Assembly: GCA_020226215.1 (NCBI GenBank)
Contig: CM035233.1
Span: 9,920,001-9,984,000 of the forward strand
DNA from: Sindora glabra
Lineage: Eukaryota; Streptophyta; Magnoliopsida; Fabales; Fabaceae
Reading direction: 5' to 3'
DNA length: 64,000 bases
Below are positions 10,703 through 23,214 of this stretch, piece after piece. The notes beneath the pieces are model-generated. The model worked only from the letters and a program-made list of their open reading frames with translations, ran no database searches and was not told the origin of the DNA. The stretch's first letter is position 1, and each line of letters opens with the position of its first letter. Both the position numbers and the translations under genes were made by a program.

Positions 10703-13700
10703 TCAATTAAGAAAGAAATCTGCAACGGCATCTGTTGATTCTGCCGCTCGAGCTGCTTCAGCTATTCTCATTATCATTGTGGCCTTATAAGTTGCCATGT
10801 CTGCATTCTCCATAAGAAGCTGTGCCCTTTTGCGTTTGAGATTTGCTAACTCCATGGACCGATTTGCTGAAGCCTTCGCTTCTTCAATCTTTCGCACGGT
10901 ATTCTTTTCTTCCAGAGCATGGTGTCGAGCAGCCATTGCTGCTAAACCAAAATAGAAGATGAGATGGTTTTACATTAAAGCTCATTCCAAATAAGAGCAC
11001 ATTTTCTATTATCAGAAACGATGTTCGGCGAAAATCAGAGTCCTGTAACAATCCCTTTCAGGATGTTACAAGTGAGACTAAATTTACATATGGGTATGAA
11101 GAGGAAAACCAAGGATGGAGAGAAGATCAGAAACATGAGGTTAAACCAGAAGACTAAACATTTCTCCAAATATCAGTAACATTCGCCAACAAAATATGGA
11201 GAAAGGCTGAAGGGAAGATTTGAAAAAAAAAAAAAAAACACAAGATTTAACCAAGAAAAATGATATTTCTCCGTATACCAGAAAGATTCTTTTCGAGTTT
11301 ATTGTTTAACTAGTTTATAAGATTTTTTGCAGCCTTATAAAATATGTACTTCAATCTATTGGCAAATCAAATTTCACAGCAATAATATTTTATTTCCATG
11401 TTTGTTTTCCTTGAGAGCATTGAAAGAGTGTTTTTATCGCGTTCCACCATGTCAAAACACTAGGGCAATCAGTAACATTTACAACTGCTATATTGCGATT
11501 GGCCAAGTTTATTTTGTTATTTCTTTTTGATAGGATTGTTACCAAGACGCAAGCTTGTGCTCCTTGACATAAATGTTCAATTTGCACAACTGTCATTGAA
11601 AGATGAAAACTAAAGCAATTTATATTTACGGGAAATTTTTATGCCCCCCGCCCAAAAAAAAAAAAACAATTAAACCATACCAGCAATCAAAACATATTTA
11701 TTCAAGTATACATACTAGGTACATTTGGGTCACTCAAAATGGTTGAGGCAAAAACCCCATCCCAAACAAAACATTTAAGTAATCTACAACAATAACTTCA
11801 AATTGACAAAATTCTTATAATGGAAAATTTACAAACTTCAATCAATTCAACTTCAATCCAATTTTCATGAAGCAATTCCCATATTATCTTCTCGTATATA
11901 GACAATTAAAGTCGTAACATACCTTGCAACATAATAGGCTGTTTGCCCTTTCCAGGTTGACCTGGCCGTCTCTTGAATGACCTCTTCTTCCGCAGCAAAG
12001 GCTTTGGTATAAGTGGAGCTCTCTTTGGTTGATGACCCTGTCAGAAAGAGATCATCCATTTTGATCAGTTCAAATCCCAAAAAAATAAAGTATAGCGTGG
12101 AAAATTCCTTCCTCAGCTTACCCCTTTTGCCAATTGTCAACAGTTTTTTATTTTTTTCAATTTTGTTGTTCAGGAGGGGGGGGGGGGCTATTAAGGCCTG
12201 ACATAACACTAATTCTTGAAAGATCAAAATCCAAACACACTTCAACAACAGTGGCACAGATTACTACATTACCATTAAGCAATTAAGAGAACTAACTAAA
12301 TAGTTAAATGGGCACCAGTCACACTAGCTGAAATGGTTACCAGCTAATTCACCACACAGAATAAAGTGAACTCAATGCAAGATACAAGAGTCGCCATTTG
12401 CAGCTTAGGAGACGAGAAACAAAGTGGACTGAAGCACGCAAAAGCAAAAACAGAGACAATACAGATACATCAAATAAACCCCCCCCCCCAAAAAAAAAAA
12501 ATCCATGTAGCATGTAAATGTATTTCATGAAAGATTCATAAGAATTAATTTTTTTATTAGAATTTCATAAAAGATTCATACAAGAATATTATTTTGGGAA
12601 CCCTGTTTTCTACCACAGGCCCAAAGTAGTCTCTTGTCATTTTCAACTAGAAATCAGAGAATCAATTGTATTGTGCATTGAACAAATTAAAACATAAACC
12701 AAATATCTGAAACAGAATGACAACCTTACCTGGAATACCCGAAGCAGTGGAGAACGTTTCTGCTTCCGTTTCTTTGTCCAATAACTATATACAGCTTCCA
12801 CAACTTCCTTATTACCCAGGTCCTGACAAATAGATGTTGCCAAGTTTTCATCTGAAATACCATCTGGATTAGAATAATAAGCTTTTTCCAAAGCATCAAT
12901 CATTAATTCAAAATTATCCTCTGAAAGATGCACTTGAAACTCGCTATTGAACTTGCTTAGCCACTCCTCATCTTCAGAATCCATGTCATAAATTGCAGTC
13001 CTTCTACCCATAGCTCTAGATACCTCATTACTATTTGCAGATATATAAGTCTCCGGTCTACGGAAGGGTACACTATTACAGTCTGCATAGCCAGGGACCT
13101 CACGCACACCTGGAACTGGGATAGACTTGGTAACAGAAGCTGAGACATTCCGATCCGAACACTCTTTATAAAGGTCCTTGAAAACAAACCAGTCTTGTCG
13201 GTTAGCAAACTCTAGCTTCCACCCATTATCCAATGAAAACATAATCACAGCATTGAATCGATTGGAAGAGCAGGGTCTCATTACTTTTTCTGCTTTCAGA
13301 GTACATCTTGTCAAATCATCTTTCTTCACAGTGAGATGCCACTCTCTAGAAGCAGACATTTCCAAAGTGATAGTTGCTCCTTCTACCCTGTAACACTTGT
13401 CCGACTCTATAATTAATATATTTGCAGAACAGGATGATGAATCCAGTCCTTCCCCTGAATCCACCATGGCAGAACCTGCTTCCTTGAAGCTACCAGTTGA
13501 TGACCTGCCAACCAAACTTCTAAGCTTCCTACTAGATGCTACAGCAAACAAAGGGATACTGCCTTTTCTACCATCCTTTTGATCAGAAGCTACAGATCCA
13601 TTAGTTTTGTGTACACTTGCTAGTGAAGGATTTCTAGCTTTCCTTCTCCTCAGTGAACTTCTCCTCCTCTGAATACCTCGAGAGTTCAGAACATTTCTAT

Positions 13701-14980
13701 GCTGTCCATTTCGACCAGCAAACCTTGAACTCCTGACAGAGGTAGGTACCAGAAAACTGTCATTGGTTTCAATAACATTTGGTATGCCTGTTCCAGTTTC
13801 AGAAGGTTTTCTCTCCAAAAAACTACAAGAAATCTGCTGTTCACCTTCAAAATCTGGCCAGTCAATCTCTTCCTCCTCATCACTATGCACAGAAGTTAAC
13901 TTATTTACAATAAGAAATGACCCAAACATTGTACTTAAATGTATGGCAGAATGAAGGTACTTAAAACAAAGAGGAATAGCAGAAAAATCCACAGAGATCA
14001 ACGGTCGGGACTGTGAGACCCCATAAAACTGGCAAATTCCAATGTCCGTAGTAGGAGGACCCTGAAAGACATAAGATAAAAATCAGTAACGAAAATTAGA
14101 TGTTGGGCAAAATTAGAAAAAAAAATGCAGAGTAACATGACTGAGAAAGATTCAGTTTAAAAAAATATATCCTCCACTGTGCAAAAACAAAACTTTCTGA
14201 GGTAAAAAATATATACACAACTCGCAATTATTCATTGCCACAATGCAACCATAAACTAGACCAAGGATTTCCACATACAGCATAGCTACCTTTGAAAATA
14301 TAGCAACACAAAGCAAAGCCCAATAAACCTCGTACCTTCACGAACCGTATACCGCGTGATTCATAAGCACAATGGATAGACTCAGATAGAACGAATGGTG
14401 AGAGCTCCTTCAGTGTCAGCCTAAACCTTTTGGCATAACTTAACACCAAAAACAAGAAACATGAAACCCAACAACTACTACTGTTGGAAGGCTGAACAAC
14501 AACAGCAAGTAAGCAACGACTAAAACCCTTTTTCCAACGTTGTCGACGAGAAAATTGCAACCCAAACATCTTATCATCATTCCGACTCCGCTTACTAGAA
14601 AAATCAGAACTTCCGGCATCAAGTCTCTTCCTCTTCCGGGTATACACGAGACCCCAGATTCTACCAATACGATTTCCTTCAGATAGAGAGTCACCTCCAC
14701 GCATAGGCTTTGCAATTTCGCCACCACCATCTTTCTCGTTATTTACCACTGACACATCTTGCTTCGTTTTGACAACCCCGCCCCCACCACCTCCGCCATA
14801 GCCTTTGCCAGTGGTAGTCTTCACAAGCTTTAACCAATCATCCCCATAATTACCTCTCCTGGACTTAGCCTCACCTGATTCTGGCCACAGTCTCCTCCCT
14901 GATCTCAACACCCGTGCCACGTCAGCCCCCTTCACCACCCCAAACACCCTCGTCGTTCGTCTCATACCCACCGACGGCAT
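10703..14980 (-). CDS. Enhancer of polycomb-like protein (EPCR type)
   Basis: Four coding exons on the - strand: 14980-14336, 14061-12730, 12037-11923 and 10941-10703. All have GT/AG junctions (GTACGA...TTTCAG; GTAAGG...TGACAG; GTATGT...TTTAG). They join in phase to 776 residues. The start is the first ATG after an in-frame TGA at 15031-15029, giving the N-terminus MPSVGMRRTTRVFG. Visible parts are a basic N-terminus (RVLRSGRRLWP, about 28-38), a glycine tract near residue 70, and an acidic patch with a WPDFEGEQ block near 280. A serine/arginine-rich middle follows. Next come the enhancer-of-polycomb region (YDMDSEDEEWL near 573, then the LSEDNFELMIDALEKAYY block) and a basic exon 3 (about 660-697). 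A C-terminal coiled-coil-like helix ends the protein. Length and layout fit Arabidopsis AT5G04670 (EPCR2) better than the longer AT4G32620. Those proteins are known subunits of nuclear PEAT complexes that act in histone (de)acetylation and heterochromatin silencing. The role here is by homology. Confidence 0.9.
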
Positions 14981-15440
14981 TGCCGTACGGTTCCCAGACG
15001 ACACAACTCGTGACTCGATCTTTCTTCCTCAGCCCAACCACTCAACGAGTCAAACGCTCCGAGTTAACTCACCAGCAACCCAGCACGCAGAAAAAGACCA
15101 AGCCTCAAAATTTCCAGGAACCCACTACCAATTTCCTAAAAATACACTGAAAGCGACACAATTTCCCAAAAAACATGTTAACGAGCCATGACCGGGAATC
15201 AGAACCCATGTTAGCTAGAACAGAACGAAGACAAACGCCATGGAGAAGAAAATCAAATGCATCGATCGTGTACGATAATTCAGTGCAGTGACGTTACAAA
15301 AAGCAAGATGAAAGACAGGGATCGATCGGCAAACAACAACGATATCGAAATCGAACCAAAGGAACAAAAGGAAAATTTTGAGATCTGGTTTTAGAGAGAG
15401 AAGGAGAGAGCGGGAAAGAGCGCGCGCTTAATATAGAGAG
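14981..15440 (-). promoter_or_regulatory. Core promoter and 5' UTR of the enhancer-of-polycomb-like gene
   Basis: Read on the - strand, a TATA-like TATATTAA lies at 15435-15428 between a CT stretch and GCGCGCGC. It is followed by a typical plant pyrimidine patch (about 15,420-15,387: CTCTTTCCCGCTCTCTCC). Transcription should start near 15,400, giving a leader of about 420 nt. The leader has at least five upstream ATGs (at 15262, 15241, 15209, 15189 and 15176), so it holds either upstream ORFs or an unrecognised intron. Confidence 0.5.
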
Positions 15441-16200
15441 AGAGTGAGGAGTTTCGGCTAGGGTTTATGATTAAAACCACTGAGAGGCGAAATTCTGTGT
15501 AACCACTCGCCGACTGACGAGAGCCGTTGGATGAGGGGACGGAAGGATTCAGATTCGTCAAACGAAGCGATGAAAAGTTTCGATGGCTTCGAAGCGTTTC
15601 GTGATTTCAGGGCTCAACGGATACAGAGAGAGAAAGAGGCAGGAGAGAGTGGGATATTTTAAGACACGTAATGTGGACCTCTGATTTTGAAAAGACCATT
15701 GCACCCTTGATGTGACATTCGGAAAACGAGAAACTTTTTGGGCATTTGAGGTTTTAGCATGAGGGTTTATGTCTTTTCGCTCAAACGGTTGTTTAGCGGA
15801 GGGTTTGAAAAGGGCAGAGCGGTCATGGCCGCACGGTAGACCAACATCACAGCAAAGGAGTTGTAAATATTTAAACATGTAAGGGTGATTTAGTAAAAAG
15901 CCTGACGTAATGCATGTAACAGTAACACTTGGGATTGCAAATTTTAAAATGATCTTTTGATTTTATGGATAGTAATTCACGTAATTATTTACATAACGAT
16001 TTAGTTTTTTATTAAAATTTAATTATTTTACGTAAATATTTTATATTTCTTTCTCTTTGATGATTATTCTTACATGTAATTATTATTTTGAATTTATATT
16101 TAAAATTTCATGCCACATGATCTCGAGATTTTTTGTTATAAATTTAGGTATCAAAATTAAATTTTGGAATTGATAAAAAAATTTGAATTAGGATTATGGG
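15441..16200. other. Upstream flank of the enhancer-of-polycomb-like gene
   Basis: Mixed-composition sequence to about 15,900 may be distal promoter. It contains 'gctagggtttatg' and CT/GA-rich stretches. After that, A+T-rich intergenic DNA begins. The open frame 15878-15558 (-) has no recognisable similarity and lies in promoter sequence, so it is left out. Confidence 0.4.
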
Positions 16201-16440
16201 ATGTTTCCATGATAGAAACAAGATTTATCGGATATGGATTACAACAAAGTTGTATTTTTCTCCTTATCTTTATTATTCTATGTCAAGAAAATATTTTAAC
16301 TTCAAAAATTTAAATTTCAATTGATAGTTTAAGGTTCAGTCAAATAATGATTCAAGCAACTAAGGGATCACAACTTGACTGATTCTATCTCCAGAATTAT
16401 TGGAAATAGAATTGCACGAATATTATGAAAAATAAGTACC
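16201..16440. repeat. Dispersed repeat, copy 1 (partner at 21,085-21,370)
   Basis: Ordered blocks shared with 21,085-21,370 include 'atagaaacaag', 'tatgtcaagaaaatatttt' (followed by A/T-rich 'aaatttaaatttcaatt'), 'tcaaataatgattcaagca' and 'attgcacgaatattat'. The two copies are in the same orientation. They have diverged, and copy 2 carries an extra segment of about 50 bp. The repeat class is unknown. Confidence 0.6.
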
Positions 16441-16750
16441 CTTCTCTTTTCTTATAATTTTTCAAGCCTTACACACCTATAATGTAACTGAGATTAAGCA
16501 CACGTACCAAGTAAAACCAATATCACTCTCATAATTATATATTTATATTTTCTCTAAAATGAGAATTTGATTGTTTTTAAAAAGGTAATGATAATAAAAA
16601 TTTACAATTTGAATCGAATCCCGTTATAACACTGAGGGGGTATGATTCCATACCTAAAACCTTAAAGTCAACATTTTTGTTGGAGTAAAAATAGAAAGGA
16701 AAGGAAAGAAAATCAGATGGAATGAGAAGATGAAGAAGTGAGAAAGCGAG

Positions 16751-16900
16751 GAATTGTTTTACTGTGTTTGGTCTGACTGAAAAGTAGAAGAATACTTTTT
16801 GTATTAAAATGAAAAATTGAAAAGAAAAAGTAGGAATGGAATTGTTTTACTGTGTTTGGTCTGACTGAAAAGTAGAAGAATACTTTTTGTATTAAAATGA
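16751..16900. repeat. Perfect 62-bp direct repeat, period 88 bp
   Basis: Bases 16751-16812 and 16839-16900 are identical over 62 bases, starting GAATTGTTTTACTGTG and ending TATTAAAATGA, with a 26-bp spacer. Most repeats around it are badly eroded, so this duplication is recent or preserved. The surrounding block (about 16,670-17,050) begins with purine-rich 'aaaggaaaggaaag' and may be an old miniature element. Confidence 0.95.
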
Positions 16901-17880
16901 TAAATACAACCTTATGTACGAAGAATGAAATTCAAAAACACATTTTACAAATTTAATAAAACAAAGAGGGCAATTTTTTTACGGGGATAATTCTTTCTCC
17001 GATTTAATTCTATTTTCATGATAAATTTTAAAATTGAGCGGAACATGGCCTGAGTCATTGATTCAACCATTTATAGTATAAAAATATAAAAAAATTCATT
17101 TAGTGAGTAAAATAAAAATAAATTCACATTATAATTTATCAAAACATAAGGATATTAAAAAAAATAACTCAAGGCCACACAAAACCTCATAATTAAATAA
17201 ATTAAGATTTTTTTATAAGGTTAGTGATTCAATTGAGTTAATTAAAAATCATTAGTTGAACCAATTCTTAATTAATTCACTTGTAAAAATGACTTGTTAA
17301 TGCACATCATAACCCACTCTTAGCGTATATGATCGACATAAGAAGTCACCACAGGCAACAATCTATCAACCTTCCTTAAATGTGTTTAATGCAATGCTTC
17401 ACATAAAAAAATGCTATGCTTTCAAAAAGCATATTGTATTTAAGAATTTAAAATAAAATGTGCCAATAATTCAATGTGCAAAACAAATTCAATTGTCCCA
17501 ATACTTATCTTAGTCCTCAAATTTCACAAGTGGGCCAAAATTACATAAGCGGGCCTACCGTAATCCTATCTGATGGTGGCTAAATACCTAAAGGGAATAA
17601 TCTCCAAAGAAGACAAAATAAAAAAAGTGAGTTTTTTTTAAAGCTGATGAATAAACATTTAGGAATTTGTAAAATATAATCAATTTAAGTTATGTTATAT
17701 CCTTAAATTGACCCATGCATATTTGTATTCATTAAAATGACTAGGTTTCACTTTAATTAATAATTACACATTTGTACCTTCATGAAAGTAAAAGTAGTAG
17801 CTTTCTCAATAAAGTAGTTTGTAAAACAAGAATTATATAAACAAACCCACACCACATTAGGTCATAGTCATCATTTATTC
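16901..17880. other. A+T-rich intergenic DNA, no gene seen
   Basis: There are no recognisable coding remnants or defined repeat ends. A stretch at 17,520-17,600 with 'gggccaaaattacataagcgggcc' is slightly G/C-richer. Confidence 0.4.
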
Positions 17881-19900
17881 ACTTTTTACTCTTTCTTCAT
17901 CCATCATCAATTCAGTTCATAAGGCAGAAGTTCTTTTTTGCAAAATAATTACATGTATATTCACAGTTCCATATATTCAACCATTTCACAAAAATACCAT
18001 AAAATAATAAAGGAATGAAAGAAAAGCATGTAAATTCTATTATAACTCCTAGTCAATTTTATATCCTCTATAATCCTATCCTTATCTTTCCAAAATTAAC
18101 CTTATACCTTCTATAAATAATGTACTGAATCTAGTGATTGATAACTATATCATCCCCTACACATTTCTCTTATCACAATGCATATGTCATTTTTTTCTCA
18201 TATCATAACTCAAACCATGGTCATCATATTTTTAATGGTAACACCATACCTCAAATGCATGGCCACATATCTCATCACATCTTATTAATATGTAAGCAAA
18301 TTCAATCACATCACATATCATGTGTCTTAACATATCTAAGACCTATTTCAAGGTCACCATTATGTATTTGTTTCATGATTATCACATACTATCTTGTTTT
18401 AATGCACAAAAATATTATATCCCACTCTAATCCTTTATAGTGTATGATGCCATGAAGTATACGAGGTTTAATTTGCATGATCATCTTAGTTTTGATCTTT
18501 GAATGTACTTATGAGTAACTTTAAAATTATAAATTTATTACTCATAAAACTTATTTTATATAAGAATAAACTCAATTGACTTTCTATACTAGTTATTTAT
18601 TTAAAAAAATTAAAATATTTATAACATTTATAAGTTAGTCCTAAAAATTCAATTTGTGATAATCTAGAATTCATGAGCTGTGTCTACTATTTTAATGATA
18701 TCTCAAAATATATATTATATATTAAAATGAAATCAATTCTATTTGAAAGTAGGATTAATTACTCTTCTAAAGATAAGTGATTCAGTAAAAATAGGTGTAT
18801 AACAAAAAAAGTTATGATCCTTTAAGTTCAACATAAGAATTTTATCTTAGCATAGTGGACAATATAGTTGATTATAAAATTTTAAAGATCATTTGGAACT
18901 TCTATAGTCAGCTATATAATGAATTATGGCCTTGAAATCTATAGATTTATTGTGAAATTATTATTCATCTACCCTCAAATTCATCTAAACTCATTTGTTA
19001 TTCAAGTAATCTATATCAAATCATATCATCATTAATCATTATCCAATCATTAAAAATCATTAAAAATTGTAATATTTCTTATATACTTAATAAAACTAGA
19101 ACTTAATTGCAAAATTAACTAAAAATCATGTAAAAGCTTGAATTTAAGTTAAGATATTTACTCACCTATCTTGGTTAAACTTTTAGAAGGTTAAATTCAT
19201 TATCTTTTAACCTTAATTAACCAAAGACCCTAAAATTCATATTAAGATTCAAAATCCTTCTTAAACCAAAACCTTCAAATAAATAAACCTTAAAAAAGGA
19301 TTAAGAAAACACTTAAAGAAGGTTAGTATTCAATAAATCCCACTTTGAATGTATAGAAACTTGATGGAAATTAGCTCCTTTAATAACTTAATTAAGAGAG
19401 AAGATAAGAAGGAGAAGGGAGAATGAGAGAGAAAATTTATGGTTTAAAGGAATGGAAAAATGAGGAATAATGAGTTGAAATTTAGTTTATAATGGCAAGG
19501 GCATTTTAGAAAGAAGTAAGTTATATCTCTTACTCATTAGTTGCTTTTCCTGAGATATAATTAATTATACTAGTCCATAGTACAACTTGAATTACCATAA
19601 TTCACTATTGCCTATCTTTAACACTAAATGCCTCGTAAGTTTTCCTTATTCCTAACCTTTTTTAGTTTCTCATATTTCATCAAACTTGTTATTATCTACA
19701 TCTTTTCCTTACACTCATTATATTTAATTCATTCATGGGATTCAAGTTACATTATCCAAGCAAAACCCTTCAATCAAATTAATAAGCAATCAATACCTAA
19801 GTAAATAAAAATTTAAATTTTTATAAGTGTCACTATGCAACCCAGATTGGACCAAGCACTAGTTTACTAATTGAACAAGTTAGCTTAGTTAAGGTTTAAT
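17881..19900 (-). mobile_element. Probable Ty3/gypsy-type LTR remnant
   Basis: Read on the - strand, 19,440-19,380 is a pyrimidine-rich leader (TTTTCTCTCTCATTCTCCC). It resembles the leader at 37,930-37,970 on the + strand, downstream of a TATAAAAG motif. The sequence 18,140-18,450 is rich in CATAT/CATCACAT words, the same character as the low-complexity part at 37,440-37,680 read in reverse. Similar blocks recur at 41.3-42.9 kb and 62.4-63.7 kb. No protein remnant is present and the open frame 18138-18440 is low complexity. The class is inferred from overall look only. Confidence 0.3.
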
Positions 19901-20129
19901 AACTATGATTTTCATTCCAAAATGGAAGGATAATTTTAAGGTGAGTCCCATATCCCTTTTCATTCCAATTTTTCTTCATTGCTAATTTCACTTATTTGTC
20001 TAAACAAGTGAATTTAATCCCCATTTCCTGTTTTCATTCAACATTTACTTTCCTTTCTTGTTTTTATTAGTGCTAAACAGAGCCTAAGTCATTATAATTA
20101 CACCAAAACTCATTAAATTTCAAATAACA

Positions 20130-20720
20130 TAATGTCATTTTCATTTAGTAACTTAGCAAGGAGATAAAAAAAAATAAGTGTGTTCTTTTTTGCAAATATT
20201 CTTATACCATTAGTTTTAAAAAAAATAAAAACTAACTATTATCTCTCCTTTTTTTTCTTTATATTTTTTCTTATCAATGGAAGATTAAAGTATATCCACC
20301 AATTCATTTGAAAGAACCTACAACAATTAAGCTCATAATAATTATAATCTTAGCATTCACCTTTACTAACTAAATAATCTCAACCTTCACCAATTATAGT
20401 TCCAGATAAAAGTTTTAAAATGTTCCTTACAATGAAACAAGTGAACATCTAACGTATTCAATAACTTGATAACATTCTATAGAAGAGAATAGTTTATAAT
20501 AATGCAACCCTTGAATTAAGTATGTATTTTAAAGAAATATCATATGTTTATACATCATCCTACAATTCAATAAGTTCATCTATGAATGGATGCAAACACA
20601 CATTAATATTAGCCTTCAAGGTAGATAGGTCAAGAATAACCAAATTTAGAAGCATGTTCTCTCATCCAAAGTCAGAAATTTTAGGAAATTAAGATTACCG
20701 TTCAATAAGAATATATTAAA
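20130..20720. repeat. Segmental repeat, copy 1 (partner at 22,430-23,130)
   Basis: Blocks in common and in the same order are 'atttagtaacttagcaa' / 'tttagtaacttaacaa', 'accattagtttaa' / 'tccattagtttaa', and 'caattaagctcataataattataatctta' / 'caattaatctcataacagttataatctta'. A block with 'agaagcatgttct' is also shared. The copies are diverged and unclassified. Confidence 0.6.
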
Positions 20721-21084
20721 TTTAACTAATCATGTGGACTAAATCTATTATCACATAAACTAAGTCCTACATTTCTAGGATATGAAGAAAAGTTAAGACA
20801 TATATGGACATTGGTATTTCTCCATCCAACTCGTTATAATAAACAATATGCTCACAAGTACTATAGAAATGCCATTAGGTTGTACTTGAGACTAAGAAGT
20901 TTTGGAAGATATTTTTGCTTTTGTTGATAATAATTTGCATATTACTTGGATATAAATATTACTGTACATAAAAATTTGTATTTCTTTCCTTCCCTAGAAT
21001 GTTTTAACATATCATTGTTAAAAAGGTAAATCTTTACTAAAATTTTTCACACTACATTAAGATTTATTCAATTTAGGATTAAAG

Positions 21085-21370
21085 GATGTTCCTTTGTTTC
21101 ATAATAGAAACAAGTTCTATGATTGGAAATTACAATTACATTAGTATCATATTTTTCTCTTTGCCTTGCCAAAAGAAATGCATCATCATAATAACCATTA
21201 AACACATCCATATATGTCAAGAAAATATTTTAAAAATTTTAATTTTAATTACTAGTTTAAATTCTAGTCAAATGGTGATTTAAGCATTTAATGGATTAGA
21301 GTTTGATTAATTCTACTAATAGTCGAATTAGTGGGAATAGATTGCATTAATATTATAGAAACAAAAGCTA
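21085..21370. repeat. Dispersed repeat, copy 2 (partner at 16,201-16,440)
   Basis: See the copy at 16,201. Here the 'atagaaacaag' block is followed by an extra 'gccttgccaaaagaaatg' segment before 'tatgtcaagaaaatattttaaa'. The repeat continues to 'attgcattaatattatagaaac'. The open frame 21086-21283 within it is not supported as a gene. Confidence 0.6.
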
Positions 21371-21489
21371 TCAAGTGTCACTTTCCCCTAAGTTTGAGTA
21401 AGATTAAGAGATCAATGTTAAGTGACACTACTACTATTCTATTTGGAAGTAGTTAAGGTGAACAAATCATTAAAGTTTAATTTCTACCA

Positions 21490-21805
21490 AGTAATCTAAC
21501 CAAAAAGAGCCCAATGCTTATCAATTCTCTTCTTTGTTTAGTCTAAATTAAGCTATAAAATTGGAATTTTTTTTTATTAAATTTTAGTCTATGTCAAATA
21601 TAAAATTATGAACTCACCTAACCAAACTCAAAGGAATCCAATGATTGTCAATTTCTACTAATTAACCTACCTTAAAGGAACCCAATGATTGTCAATTCTA
21701 TTCTTTGTTTGGTCGAAATTAGAATCCAAAATTGAAAATTTTTCATTAAATTTTGGCCTATGTCAAATATAAAGCTATGAACTCGCTTAGATCTAAACTC
21801 AACCT
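21490..21805. repeat. Tandem duplication, unit about 174 bp
   Basis: The blocks 'gagcccaatgcttatcaattct' and 'ggaacccaatgattgtcaattct' start the two copies. Both continue with 'tctttgttt.gtc.aaatta', 'attaaattttagtctatgtc' / 'attaaattttggcctatgtc', and 'aaatataaa.ttatgaactc'. An additional partial copy ('aatccaatgattgtcaattt') lies between them. Confidence 0.75.
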
Positions 21806-22429
21806 AATACTTACAATTATTTTGTTTATGAATTTCACCTCAAATGATATCATTTATGTGTAACTGAAATAGTTTTATTTATTATTATATTATATTAGAT
21901 ATATTCTTTTTACCTTTATTTTTGCTATAAAATGATGTCATATAATTGATAGATTAAAATTATATACAATCTTTATGAAATATTGATTTGATTTTTTATA
22001 TTTATCTTCTTTACATATTTAAAATTTTCCACTTAAAATAAAACTTACATTATTCCACTAGAACTATCTTAAACTAAGTTTCAATTGAACACTCTAGATT
22101 TCTTAAGTTTTTTGCTAATAGTGGGTTAAGATATTCTTACTTGAACTTAAGTTGGTTGGTTTGATTTTTCACTCAAATGCAACTATACTATATCAATATT
22201 CACATCTAAAGTTTGAGTGGTTTAGGATGGGGTATATATTTATCCTTTTAAAATAAGATTTGATATAGTTTTTTTAAAAAAATATAATAATAAAGATTTA
22301 GAAGTTGACTTATAAATGATAAACATAAATTTAGAAGAGAAACAGAACCTTTTTTAACTTGAAGTGTTAGTTAAACACTAAAAAATCTAAGTAATTACTA
22401 TTGAAACCAAACTTACATAAATCTTTCAA

Positions 22430-23130
22430 AAGTACATGATGCCATCTTCCTTTAGTAACTTAACAATTACATTAGAAGCATGTTCATTCTTTTTACTACT
22501 TTACATATTCCATTAGTTTAACAAATTAAACAAAAGTCAATAGCTTTCATTCTCTTAATTCTTTATCTTTTTTGTTAATAAAAAGCCTTTAAAGATATGT
22601 AGCTAATTCATTCGATGACATTTGTGGCAATTAATCTCATAACAGTTATAATCTTAACTTTTATCCTTCTTAACTATACAATCTTAGCCATTAGTTATAA
22701 GAGTTTAAACTTAATGCATTGCCTACACTATCAATAAACATAAAATTGACACATCATTAAGAATGTAATAATAATTAAAAAAATTACTATCAGTAAGAAA
22801 TTTTTAATAATTTCTTAATGATATAATAATACAGTAATGGATGACAATGTAAAATAAAATTATATATCGATAGTAAATTAAATTTAAATCCTAGTTATAA
22901 AAGGTTTTGAGTGTCTCATACTAACACTACACCTTCAAAAGTGAGAGCATAACCAATTCAAAACATTTCCTTCAGGGTTCTAAAGAGCATGCCATATGCA
23001 AACTAATGATGGTTCAAACTTCAACATTAAAAAGCATGGAAATTTTAAATGACCATTAAATTGAAAACATGTTCTTTACAAATCTTAAACTTAATGTAAT
23101 TCTAATATATTCATGAAAGCATTTACATAT
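22430..23130. repeat. Segmental repeat, copy 2 (partner at 20,130-20,720)
   Basis: This is the second copy of the repeat described at 20,130. The match is interrupted around 22,720-22,880 by A/T-rich sequence containing 'aagaatgtaataat' and 'atttcttaatgatataataa', which may be a small insertion. Confidence 0.5.
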
Positions 23131-23214
23131 GCATGCAAATATATATACTCTTTACCTTAAAGTGGCATTTAGTTTGTTGAATCATATATTTTTAGGAATT
23201 TAACTTTCTCTTCC

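Noticed and set aside
15558..15878. 106-codon open frame on the - strand upstream of the enhancer-of-polycomb-like gene
   Set aside because: Lies in probable promoter sequence, has no recognisable domain and is upstream of the TATA box.
18138..18440. 100-codon open frame on the + strand
   Set aside because: The product is low complexity (His/Ser/Ile-rich), lies in CATAT-rich repeat sequence and matches nothing I recognise. It is chance.
19880..20100. Possible miniature element ending 'aaacagagcctaag'
   Set aside because: That end resembles common plant MITE ends (GGCTCTGTTTAG in complement), but I found no matching opposite end or target duplication.
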